Origin: Carnobacterium sp. 17-4
GTDB taxonomy: Bacteria > Bacillota > Bacilli > Lactobacillales > Carnobacteriaceae
Direction of reading: 5' to 3'
NCBI RefSeq assembly: GCF_000195575.1
Contig: NC_015391.1
Location: forward strand, 798,501-862,500
Length of the DNA stretch: 64,000 nt
Of this stretch, positions 56,992 to 64,000 are shown in pieces. Below the pieces are notes generated by a model. The model had not been told where the DNA came from. It worked only from the letters and a program-made list of their open reading frames with translations, and searched no databases. The translations under genes and the position numbers were made by a program. How positions within the stretch are numbered: the first letter of the stretch is position 1; each line of letters opens with the position of its first letter.

Positions 56992-57021
56992 ATTATACGC
57001 TATATATCATTAGGAAGTCAA
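56992..57021 (-). promoter_or_regulatory. rpsD promoter
   Basis: On the - strand, TTGACT (57016-57021), 18 bp, TATAAT (56992-56997). It lies just after the stop of the upstream sulfoxide reductase gene. Confidence 0.85.
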
Positions 57022-57030
57022 GCCGTTCTA

Positions 57031-57498
57031 TTATATAATCGAAGGATCTAAAAGAATTTGAACAAATTCTTCTAAATATTTTTGATCGATTTCATCAAAC
57101 CGGCTAGTAATGGGAGCATCGATATCTAAAACACCAATCACATGACCTTCTTTGATTAAAGGCACAACAATTTCAGATTGGCTTGCTGCATCACAAGCTA
57201 TATGTCCAGGGAATTGATTAACATCTTCAACGAAAATGCTCTCTTTTTTAGCAAATGCTGTTCCGCAAACTCCTTTGCCATTTTGTATTCTTATACAAGC
57301 TACTTTACCTTGGAAGGGCCCTAAGACCAATTCGTCAGAAGTTGGTTCATATAAATAAAATCCCGCCCAGTTGATAGTAGGTAAGTTCTCAAATAATAGA
57401 GCTGCTGCATTACTTAAATTTGCAATGAAATTAGTTTCATCACCGATTACAGCACTAAGTTGTTTGTTTGTTAATGAATAAGCAGATTCTTTTGTCAT
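57031..57498 (-). CDS. GAF-domain free methionine-(R)-sulfoxide reductase (YtsP type)
   Basis: A 155-residue single GAF domain protein. The family pattern INWAGFYLYEP, LGPFQGKVACIRI with GKGVCGTA and FPGHIACDAASQSEIVVPL is complete, giving three cysteines that match the active-site set of fRMsr enzymes, which reduce free Met-(R)-sulfoxide. Ends VIGVLDIDAPITSRFDE. The start is the ATG at 57498, after AGGAGTG; the frame runs upstream without ribosome site. The rpsD promoter begins about 10 nt past its stop, and no terminator is seen between. Confidence 0.93.
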   Translation of the reverse strand: MTKESAYSLTNKQLSAVIGDETNFIANLSNAAALLFENLPTINWAGFYLYEPTSDELVLGPFQGKVACIRIQNGKGVCGTAFAKKESIFVEDVNQFPGHIACDAASQSEIVVPLIKEGHVIGVLDIDAPITSRFDEIDQKYLEEFVQILLDPSII

Positions 57499-57581
57499 AT
57501 AAGCACTCCTTAAAGTTTTCACAACGGCATTTAGTAAAATGATTATTTTCCTAGATTGAGGTGTGAGAATATTTTCTTCTA

Positions 57582-57590
57582 TGTTATAAT
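57582..57590 (+). promoter_or_regulatory. extended -10 element, putative ezrA promoter
   Basis: TGTTATAAT (TG-n-TATAAT) without a good -35. It would give a leader of about 125 nt before ezrA. Confidence 0.5.
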
Positions 57591-57721
57591 ATACAATAGG
57601 TGTTTTTATAAGTAAATCCTTTATAAAAATTAGACATACCATTACATTCCTACATAGAATGAAAGAACTATTTTTGTGAAATAAAAATGAACTTAGCAGT
57701 AATCCAATCGGAGGTTTTAAA

Positions 57722-59443
57722 ATGAAAATAGAAACAGTTTTAATGGTTATCATTGTATTAGCCCTTGTAACTTATATAACCAGTTATATTATGAAAAAAA
57801 AGCATTACAAAACAATTAATAAGTTGGAACAAGAAAAATTTAATTTAATAGATACACCAGTATCAGAAACTATTCAAAGTGTTAAGGATCTCTCTTTGAC
57901 TGGACAGACAAAGAAAAATTTTGAGCAGTGGAAAGAAAAATGGAAGCAATTGGAGATGACGGCGTTTCCTGATATAGAAAATCTATTATTTGATGCTGAA
58001 CAGGCAACAGACCGTTTACGATTAATCAAAGCTAGCCAAGCTGAACAGAAAAGCAGCGAGCTGATGAACAGCACAAAACAGAGCATTAAGGAAATCCAAT
58101 TAGCGTTAAATGAATTATTAAAAGGTGAAGAAAAAAATAATCAAGCTATTAAAAAAGTTCAAGAGATGTATCAAAGCATTCGTAAAAAATTATTAACACA
58201 AAGTTTTTCTTTTGGCCCAGCACTTGATAGATTAGAAAAAAAACTTACCTTTTTGGAATTAAGTTTTGCTGATTTTTCTGACTTAACGGTTTCTGGAGAC
58301 CACATTGAGGCTGAAGAAGTATTGAAAAAGCTTAGCCATGAAACAAAAGAGTTAAATGATGCAGTCACGACTATTCCTAGTTTAGTTAAAGAAATTAGTA
58401 CAGAATTTCCGGCTCAAGTTCAAGAATTAAAAGAAGGGTATCATGAATTAAAAGATGTGCAGCATTTTGTCTTTTTAGAGGATACAATAGCCACCGACAT
58501 TGCGGATATTGAAAAAGATATCAAACAAGGTGAAAAATTACTTAAACAATGTGAACCAGAAGAGGTCAAAAAGCTGAATGTGATGATTGAAGAAAAAATC
58601 AACCACATCTATGATGTTATGGAAGCTGAATTAAATGCTAAAGAAACAGTAGAAAAAGAGTATACTATTTTGGCTGAATTTATTGGGTTTGTGAATAAAA
58701 GAAATCAACAACTAATGATTGAGATTGATCGCGTATCACAAAGTTATAAATTAGACGATGCTGTTTTAGAACAAACAAAAAAAATGCAAGAAAAAATCGA
58801 TGAAATTAAACTGGATTTTGAAACATTTAAAAGTGGAATTGAGAAAAATCAAGCTGTCTATACAGTCGTTGAGGAAACATACGCTGCAGATGGAGAAAAG
58901 TTAACTCACATTGAAGAAGAGCAAGAAAAATTGATCACTCAATTAGCTGACTTACGTAAAGAAGAAACCGAAGTAAAAGAAAAAATTGATGACTTTGAGT
59001 TTAATATGCGTGGCATTAAACGATATATTGAAAAGCAACACTTACCTGGGTTACCTGAAGAATATTTAGATTTATTTTTTGTCACAACAGAGCGGATTGA
59101 AAAATTAGCCAAAGAATTAAATAAATTGAAAATCGATATGACAGAAATAAAAAAAATGTGTGAACTATGTGAAGATGATGTTGAATTACTTATCGATAAA
59201 ACCGAAGAAATCGTAGATAGTGCATTACTGACAGAATACATGATGCAGTATGCGAATCGGTACCGAAATGAGCATCCTGAAATTGGAGAAGCTATTTTGG
59301 AAAGCAATGATTTGTTTAATAAAGAATTTCAATACAAAGACGCGCTTGAAGTTGTCTCTACAGCACTAGAAGTTGTAGAACCTGGTGCATTCAAAAAAGT
59401 TGAGAACCAGTATTATGAAGAAAAAAGTCAAAGTGCTAAATAG
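57722..59443 (+). CDS. ezrA: septation ring formation regulator EzrA
   Basis: Division protein of 573 residues that limits Z-ring formation and links FtsZ with wall synthesis. One N-terminal membrane segment (residues 5-21, VLMVIIVLALVTYITSY) with the rest cytoplasmic, composed of spectrin-like antiparallel helical repeats, very rich in Glu and Lys. QYANRYRNEHPEIGEAI near residue 510 resembles the conserved C-terminal QR patch region. AGGAGG... GGAGG precedes the start by 7 nt. Single gene with a weak terminator. Confidence 0.93.
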   Translation: MKIETVLMVIIVLALVTYITSYIMKKKHYKTINKLEQEKFNLIDTPVSETIQSVKDLSLTGQTKKNFEQWKEKWKQLEMTAFPDIENLLFDAEQATDRLRLIKASQAEQKSSELMNSTKQSIKEIQLALNELLKGEEKNNQAIKKVQEMYQSIRKKLLTQSFSFGPALDRLEKKLTFLELSFADFSDLTVSGDHIEAEEVLKKLSHETKELNDAVTTIPSLVKEISTEFPAQVQELKEGYHELKDVQHFVFLEDTIATDIADIEKDIKQGEKLLKQCEPEEVKKLNVMIEEKINHIYDVMEAELNAKETVEKEYTILAEFIGFVNKRNQQLMIEIDRVSQSYKLDDAVLEQTKKMQEKIDEIKLDFETFKSGIEKNQAVYTVVEETYAADGEKLTHIEEEQEKLITQLADLRKEETEVKEKIDDFEFNMRGIKRYIEKQHLPGLPEEYLDLFFVTTERIEKLAKELNKLKIDMTEIKKMCELCEDDVELLIDKTEEIVDSALLTEYMMQYANRYRNEHPEIGEAILESNDLFNKEFQYKDALEVVSTALEVVEPGAFKKVENQYYEEKSQSAK

Positions 59444-59473
59444 ATAAAAAACTGAACCGATTAAGAAAGAGTC

Positions 59474-59510
59474 AACAGAGTGGTGATTAGCGCTGCTCTG
59501 TTTTGTTTTG
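59474..59510 (+). terminator. possible ezrA terminator
   Basis: AACAGAG / CTCTGTT stem with a 15-nt loop, followed by TTTTGTTTTG. Weak compared with the others in the window. Confidence 0.5.
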
Positions 59511-59527
59511 TTAAAAAATGAGACGTC

Positions 59528-59555
59528 TTGTATTCGGAAAAGTTTTTGTTATAAT
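59528..59555 (+). promoter_or_regulatory. promoter of iscS-thiI
   Basis: TTGTAT (59528-59533), 16 bp, TATAAT (59550-59555) with a TG two bases before the -10 (extended -10). Confidence 0.78.
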
Positions 59556-59606
59556 AGTAAAGAATTTTCACTTGAGGAATAATTTAAAAGAAAGTGTGAC
59601 AATAAA

Positions 59607-60746
59607 ATGATTTATTTTGATAATAGCGCAACAACAAGAATGGATAAAAATGTTTTACAAACCTATGAGAAGGTAAGCCAAACCATCAATGGAAATCCTT
59701 CCAGTTTACACCTATTAGGCAACCATGCGGATGGACTGCTTCAGCAATCTAGAAAACAAATAGCTGATTTAATGCAAGTTTTGCCTGAAGAGATTTATTT
59801 TACTAGTGGTGGAACAGAAGGAGATAACTGGGCTATAAAAGGAACAGCCATTGAAAAACGACAATTCGGCAAACATGTGATTACGACAGCTGTGGAACAT
59901 CCAGCAGTCAAGGAATCCGTTGATCAGTTGAAAATGTTGGGATTTGATGTAACTATTTTACCAGTTGATCAGAGTGGAAGAGTTTCCGTTTCTGATTTGA
60001 AAGAAGCATTAAGATCGGATACTATTCTAGTGTCGATAATGGTTGTAAATAACGAAGTGGGAAGTATTCAGCCAATTGCAGAGATTGGGGAAGTGCTAAA
60101 AGATTACCCAACAGTTCATTTTCATGTGGACGCAGTACAAGCGATTGGGAAAGTCCCACTATTATTAGGTAAAGAGTCAAGGATTGATTTGGCCACTTTT
60201 TCTGCTCATAAATTTCACGGTCCTAAGGGTATGGGGTTTATGTATATAAAAAAAGGGAAAAAAATTGCGCCACTTTTAAATGGTGGTGGACAGGAATCTG
60301 GCAAACGTAGTGGTACAGAAAATGTAGCTGGCGCAGCATCTATGGCTAAAGCTTTACGCCTTGTACTTGAAAAAGCAGAAGAGAAACAAAAGGATCAAAG
60401 AGAGATAAAAAAATACTTGGTTCAGCAATTAGAAGGGTATAATAAAGTTTCGATTTTTTCTCAAAAAGAAGGGGCCCCTCATATTTTATGTTTTGCTTTA
60501 AAAGGCATTCGTGGAGAAGTTATGGTTCATGCTTTTGAAAAAAAAGACATTTATATTTCAACAACTAGTGCTTGCTCTAGCCGAAGTGGAGTAGGTTCTA
60601 GCACGTTGGAAGCTATGCATGTCCCTGAAAATTTAGCCACAAGTGCAGTGCGTATCAGTTTGACCGATACCAATAAGTTAGCAGAAGCAAAAATTTTTAT
60701 GGGCGAATTTGATCAACTATATCAACAATTTAAAGACATTAAATAA
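59607..60746 (+). CDS. cysteine desulfurase (NifS/IscS family)
   Basis: PLP enzyme that removes sulfur from cysteine as an enzyme-bound persulfide. The 379 residues begin IYFDNSATTRMD, with the cofactor lysine in SAHKFHGPKG (about residue 202) and the persulfide cysteine in STTSACSSRSG (about residue 323). As in Bacillus (NifZ-ThiI), it lies directly upstream of thiI, 34 nt away, so its likely job is to supply sulfur to ThiI. The ribosome site before the start (AAGAAAGTG) is weak. Own promoter. Confidence 0.94.
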   Translation: MIYFDNSATTRMDKNVLQTYEKVSQTINGNPSSLHLLGNHADGLLQQSRKQIADLMQVLPEEIYFTSGGTEGDNWAIKGTAIEKRQFGKHVITTAVEHPAVKESVDQLKMLGFDVTILPVDQSGRVSVSDLKEALRSDTILVSIMVVNNEVGSIQPIAEIGEVLKDYPTVHFHVDAVQAIGKVPLLLGKESRIDLATFSAHKFHGPKGMGFMYIKKGKKIAPLLNGGGQESGKRSGTENVAGAASMAKALRLVLEKAEEKQKDQREIKKYLVQQLEGYNKVSIFSQKEGAPHILCFALKGIRGEVMVHAFEKKDIYISTTSACSSRSGVGSSTLEAMHVPENLATSAVRISLTDTNKLAEAKIFMGEFDQLYQQFKDIK

Positions 60747-60780
60747 ACTTAAGGGAATAAAGAGAGGAAGTTAGCAACAC

Positions 60781-61998
60781 ATGCAATACGATGAAGTAAT
60801 GATCCGTTATGGTGAACTATCAACTAAAGGTAAAAATAAACGCATTTTTATCAGCAAATTGGCTCAAAATGTAAAATTTGCTTTGCAGGATTTTGAAGAA
60901 TTAAAAGTACATGGAGAGCGTGATCGTATGCATCTAGAATTAAATGGTGCAGATAGTGATGCAGTATTGAAAAGATTAGAATCCATTTTTGGTATTCAAA
61001 ATTATTCTCCGGTTAGACGTTTGGAACGAGATATTGAATTGTTGAAAAAAGTTGCAGTCGACATGGTCAAAGAGCTGTATACAGAAGGTAAAACATTTAA
61101 AGTCATGACTAGACGTTCTGATCATGACTATGAATTAGATACAAACGATATGAATCAATTGTTGGGAGCAGAAATTTTCAGCAAAGTTGAAGGCATAAAA
61201 GTTCAAATGAAAAAACCAGATATTACATTACGAGTTGAAATTCGTAATGAAGGATTCTTTCTATCCAGCAAGACGGTTATGGGGGCAGGTGGACTGCCTG
61301 TAGGGGCAAGTGGTAAAGGCATGCTGATGTTATCTGGTGGAATCGACTCACCTGTAGCGGGTTATTTAACTATGAAACGTGGTGTTAATGTAGAAGCTGT
61401 TCATTTCCACAGCCCTCCATACACAAGCCCACGGGCCCTTCAAAAAGCGAAAGATTTAGCTGCTAAATTAGCTGCTTTCTCAGGCAGCGTTCAATTTATT
61501 GAAGTTCCTTTTACCGAAATTCAAGAAGAAATAAAAAAAATTGTTCCAGAAGGTTATTTAATGACTGTTACACGAAGAATGATGATGAGATTGACTGATC
61601 TTATCCGCGAAGAACGCAAAGGATTAGCGATCGTTAATGGTGAGTCATTAGGACAAGTAGCTTCGCAAACGTTGCATAGTATGATTGCGATTAATGATGT
61701 AACTGCGACGCCGGTCATACGACCAGTTGTTTCAATGGATAAAAATGAAATTATTGAGATTGCTCAAAAAATAGATACATTCGAGTTGTCCATCCAACCA
61801 TTTGAAGATTGCTGTACGATTTTTGCTCCTCCAGCACCTAAAACGCAACCTAAACTAGAAAAAGCTCGTAAATATGAAGAGCGACTTGATGTTGAAGGAC
61901 TAATCGAAAGAGCGATGAACGGTTTGGTGATTACTAAAATTACTGTTGGTGACACATTAGAAGCACAACAAAAAGCTGATTTTTCAAGTTTATTATAA
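60781..61998 (+). CDS. thiI: tRNA 4-thiouridine synthase ThiI
   Basis: Adenylates U8 of tRNA and replaces oxygen with sulfur. The 405 residues have the N-terminal ferredoxin-like region ([14 protein letters not shown]), a THUMP domain (about residues 60-165), and the PP-loop pyrophosphatase domain with [13 protein letters not shown]. The C-terminal rhodanese domain of the E. coli enzyme is missing, as in other Firmicutes, so the partner desulfurase must hand over sulfur directly. GAGAGGAAG precedes the start. A terminator follows. Confidence 0.97.
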   Translation: MQYDEVMIRYGELSTKGKNKRIFISKLAQNVKFALQDFEELKVHGERDRMHLELNGADSDAVLKRLESIFGIQNYSPVRRLERDIELLKKVAVDMVKELYTEGKTFKVMTRRSDHDYELDTNDMNQLLGAEIFSKVEGIKVQMKKPDITLRVEIRNEGFFLSSKTVMGAGGLPVGASGKGMLMLSGGIDSPVAGYLTMKRGVNVEAVHFHSPPYTSPRALQKAKDLAAKLAAFSGSVQFIEVPFTEIQEEIKKIVPEGYLMTVTRRMMMRLTDLIREERKGLAIVNGESLGQVASQTLHSMIAINDVTATPVIRPVVSMDKNEIIEIAQKIDTFELSIQPFEDCCTIFAPPAPKTQPKLEKARKYEERLDVEGLIERAMNGLVITKITVGDTLEAQQKADFSSLL

Positions 61999-62013
61999 TT
62001 AAATGCAATGTTG

Positions 62014-62050
62014 AAAAAAGCTAGACATGTATTTTATGTTTAGCTTTTTT
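62014..62050 (+). terminator. iscS-thiI terminator
   Basis: 15-bp stem (AAAAAAGCTAGACAT, one G-U), 7-nt loop, T-run in the 3' arm. Confidence 0.9.
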
Positions 62051-62139
62051 CTATCTTTCTACTTACTGTAATTTAATACTGCTAAATAAAACTTAAGTAG
62101 GTATAATAAAAATAGCGAATACGATAGGAGGATGTCAAA

Positions 62140-63738
62140 GTGAAGTTATGGAAAAATGGTCTTTTTTTTACAATGGAAAAAGAAGACGAAACGATATCTG
62201 CAGTCCTTACTGATGGTGAAACCATTTTGGCTGTAGGCGAAGAAGAAGAGTTGAAAAAAAAGTATGGCAACAAAATAAGCGAAGAAATCGATTTAAATGG
62301 AGAAACGATATTTCCGGGTTTTGTAGATAGTCATTTACATTTACTGTGGTATGGAATGAGTTTGGCCCGCTTGAATTTAAATCAATTTAAAAGTAAAAAA
62401 ACAAGTTTAGAACAAATCAGAAAAAAAGTTGAGCATCTAGAGCTAGATGAATGGCTTTTTGTTGAGGGGTACAATGAAAATGAATGGGAAGATGATCCAA
62501 CACCCCTTACAAAAATGGACCTGGATGCCATTTCAACATCGCATCCCTTATTGGTTCGCAGAATTGATTACCATAATGTTGTTATCAATACACCTTTAAT
62601 CAATCAGCTACAACTCAAAGATGGTCAGATGTATGATGGTGGTGGCGAAATTCAGTTAGATCAAGAAGGAAAATTAACAGGGATTTTAAAAGATGAAGCA
62701 ACGAATTTAGCTATAAATGCTTTTCCTGAGACGACTCCTTTAGAGCAAGAAGAATACTTAGCCCTAGCGATTGAAGATTTATGGTCAAAAGGAATCACTG
62801 GGGGTCATTCGGAGGATCTACATTATTTTAACGGATTTGAAGGAACCTTAAAGACGTTTCATACGGTTATTGAAGAAAAAAGAAAAGCCTTTCGAGTGCA
62901 TCTCTTGATTCACCATGAGGAATTAAATGCCTACAATCGTTCAAATGAAATTTATCTGGATGGCAATCCTTATATAGAACTAGGTGCAATGAAAATCTTT
63001 TATGACGGAACAGTAGGATCTCGAACAGCTTTAATGAGTTACCCGTATCCTGGCACTACTAATTATGGCCTACAAGTTCAAACAGATGAAGTTTTTATAG
63101 CCCTTATCAAGGCTGCACGTAAAGCTAAACTTCCAGTAGCTATCCATATTTTAGGAGATAGAGCATTTGAAAAAGTAATTGAAACGTTATATCAATTTCC
63201 ACCGCTTCCTGGACAACTTGATCGAATGATCCATACACCTTGGTTAAACGCTGAATTATTAAAAAAGGCTAAAAAATTACCTTTGATTTTTGATTTACAG
63301 CCGCAATTTATGAGCAGTGATCTGCCGTGGGCACTGGATGTTTTAGGTAGAAATCATCCTCCTCTAGCCTTTGCATGGAAGACTATAAAAGATGCCGGGT
63401 TTCCAATTGCAGGAGGTAGTGACGCTCCAGTTGAAATACCCAATCCTTTTTATGGTATACATGCGGCTGTTACTAGAACGAAAAGAGACGAAAAAAATAA
63501 AAAGCGTTATTTTACGGAAGAAGAGCTTTCTGTATTTGAAGCTGTATCGCTTTATACAACAGGAAGTGCCATTGCAGGTTATAAAGAGAATTCTAGAGGG
63601 AAAATAAAACCTGGTTATATCAGTGATTTTACAATTTTAAAACAAAATCCTTTTTTAGTAGAAAAAGATGCTTTGAATGAACTAGTCGTTTCGAAAACAG
63701 TTGTAGGTGGAAACGTTGTTTTTTCGACAAACGATTAA
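62140..63738 (+). CDS. amidohydrolase (YtcJ-like metal-dependent hydrolase)
   Basis: A 532-residue member of the amidohydrolase superfamily. The N-terminal metal motif is GFVDSHLHLLW (HxH), later conserved segments are GGHSEDLHYF, KIFYDGTVGSRTAL, VAIHILGDRA and the aspartate motif GGSDAPVEIPNPF, followed by the C-terminal beta domain (SRGKIKPGYISDF). The YtcJ group includes imidazolonepropionase-like and N-substituted formamide hydrolases; the substrate is not known. GTG start after AGGAGG. Single gene, ended by a hairpin just before the Rex operator. Confidence 0.9.
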   Translation: MKLWKNGLFFTMEKEDETISAVLTDGETILAVGEEEELKKKYGNKISEEIDLNGETIFPGFVDSHLHLLWYGMSLARLNLNQFKSKKTSLEQIRKKVEHLELDEWLFVEGYNENEWEDDPTPLTKMDLDAISTSHPLLVRRIDYHNVVINTPLINQLQLKDGQMYDGGGEIQLDQEGKLTGILKDEATNLAINAFPETTPLEQEEYLALAIEDLWSKGITGGHSEDLHYFNGFEGTLKTFHTVIEEKRKAFRVHLLIHHEELNAYNRSNEIYLDGNPYIELGAMKIFYDGTVGSRTALMSYPYPGTTNYGLQVQTDEVFIALIKAARKAKLPVAIHILGDRAFEKVIETLYQFPPLPGQLDRMIHTPWLNAELLKKAKKLPLIFDLQPQFMSSDLPWALDVLGRNHPPLAFAWKTIKDAGFPIAGGSDAPVEIPNPFYGIHAAVTRTKRDEKNKKRYFTEEELSVFEAVSLYTTGSAIAGYKENSRGKIKPGYISDFTILKQNPFLVEKDALNELVVSKTVVGGNVVFSTND

Positions 63739-63758
63739 TGCTTAAGAGATCTATAAAG

Positions 63759-63796
63759 AAAGAAGATGAACGGAAACGTCAGTCTTCTTTTTTGTT
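63759..63796 (+). terminator. terminator after the amidohydrolase gene
   Basis: AAAGAAGA pairs with TCTTCTTT, with inner ACG / CGT, a small loop and a T-run. Confidence 0.75.
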
Positions 63797-63856
63797 CAAT
63801 ATAATTGTGATTAACATCACAATTATATTGAGTTAATATTTGAAAGATGTTATGAT
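63797..63856 (+). promoter_or_regulatory. rex promoter with Rex operator
   Basis: A perfect inverted repeat with 15-bp arms (CAATATAATTGTGAT, 4-nt spacer, 63797-63830) holds TTGTGATTAACATCACAA, a close match to the Rex consensus TTGTGA-n6-TCACAA (63805-63822). It ends within the -35 TTGAGT (63828-63833); after 17 bp comes the -10 TATGAT (63851-63856). Autoregulation by Rex is expected. Confidence 0.9.
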
Positions 63857-63890
63857 AATGAAGAAAATTAAAGGACAGGAGGCAGGATAA

Positions 63891-64000
63891 ATGGAAATAA
63901 CGACTAAAATACATCAAATTCCAAATGCAACAGCTCAAAGGCTACCTATCTATTATCGCTCATTAAAAAAATTGAATGAAACAGGGGTAGAGCGCATAAA
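63891..64000 (+). CDS. rex: redox-sensing transcriptional repressor Rex, N-terminal part (3' end outside window)
   Basis: The first 36 residues of a reading frame open to the window edge, after AGGAGG. They include NATAQRLPIYYRSLKKLNETG, the first part of the Rex winged-helix DNA-binding domain (typical pattern xATxxRLPxYYRxLxxLxxxG). The NAD(H)-binding domain lies outside. Rex represses fermentation and NADH-handling genes when the NADH/NAD+ ratio is low. Its own binding site lies in the promoter just upstream, which supports the call. Confidence 0.93.
   Translation, partial: MEITTKIHQIPNATAQRLPIYYRSLKKLNETGVERI

Noticed and set aside
57499-57753. Long N-terminal extension of the free methionine sulfoxide reductase frame
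   Set aside because: AGGAGTG marks the ATG at 57498, and the extension runs across the ezrA promoter region with no family similarity.

Overview
The window looks like a chromosomal segment of a low-GC Gram-positive bacterium of the order Lactobacillales, most likely Carnobacterium or a close relative. The base composition is AT-rich, Shine-Dalgarno sites are strong (AGGAGG type), and gene order is that of lactic acid bacteria (clpE, ptsHI, yqeG to yqeM, mraZ to divIVA to ileS). The peptidoglycan genes point to a meso-diaminopimelate wall: MurE carries the DNPR motif of the DAP-adding type, and dapF and a DapG-like aspartokinase are present. Lys-type walls are usual in enterococci and streptococci, while DAP is known for Carnobacterium. 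The genus call is inference. I see no tRNA, rRNA, CRISPR, prophage or insertion sequence.

Layout. 1-7.9 kb: end of a K+ transporter, CtsR-controlled clpE, the ptsH-ptsI phosphotransferase genes, a hydroxyacid dehydrogenase, an aromatic/PatA-type aminotransferase and ykuJ. 8.1-13.6 kb: threonine operon hom-thrC-thrB, cutC, and aspartokinase. 13.8-21.3 kb: ribosome-assembly and NAD cluster yqeG-yqeH-yhbY-nadD-yqeK-rsfS-methyltransferase, then recQ and tmcAL. 21.3-22.8 kb: yceD-rpmF and a DUF3397-like membrane protein. 23.1-39.0 kb: complete division and cell wall cluster mraZ-rsmH-ftsL-pbp-murE-mraY-murD-murG-divIB-ftsA-ftsZ-ylmE-sepF-ylmG-ylmH-divIVA. 39.0-43.6 kb: T-box-controlled ileS, dapF and a cold-shock gene. 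43.7-47.9 kb: a MarR regulator with a heterodimeric ABC exporter. 48-64 kb: mixed housekeeping genes (glsB, xpaC-telA, nudix-mtnN, two acetyltransferases, yueI, DUF1054, luxS, rpsD, a free-methionine-sulfoxide reductase, ezrA, iscS-thiI, an amidohydrolase) and the start of rex.

How the parts fit. Aspartokinase, Hom and ThrBC send aspartate to threonine, while DapF supplies meso-DAP to MurE. MtnN and LuxS, about 3 kb apart, form the two-step S-adenosylhomocysteine detoxification and AI-2 route. IscS and ThiI are the sulfur donor and acceptor pair for 4-thiouridine in tRNA.

The window is mostly conserved core genome and I found no clearly undescribed multi-gene system. The best leads are small-scale: a frameshift in an A8 tract that splits divIB; a hairpin that appears to bring an over-distant Shine-Dalgarno close to the murG start; a telA terminator carrying a 14-bp tandem duplication; a clear set of self-regulatory operators (CtsR, three-copy MraZ box, a 34-bp MarR palindrome, Rex); a MarR gene whose best-placed start would be ATT; and an unrecognised 56-residue gene between luxS and rpsD.
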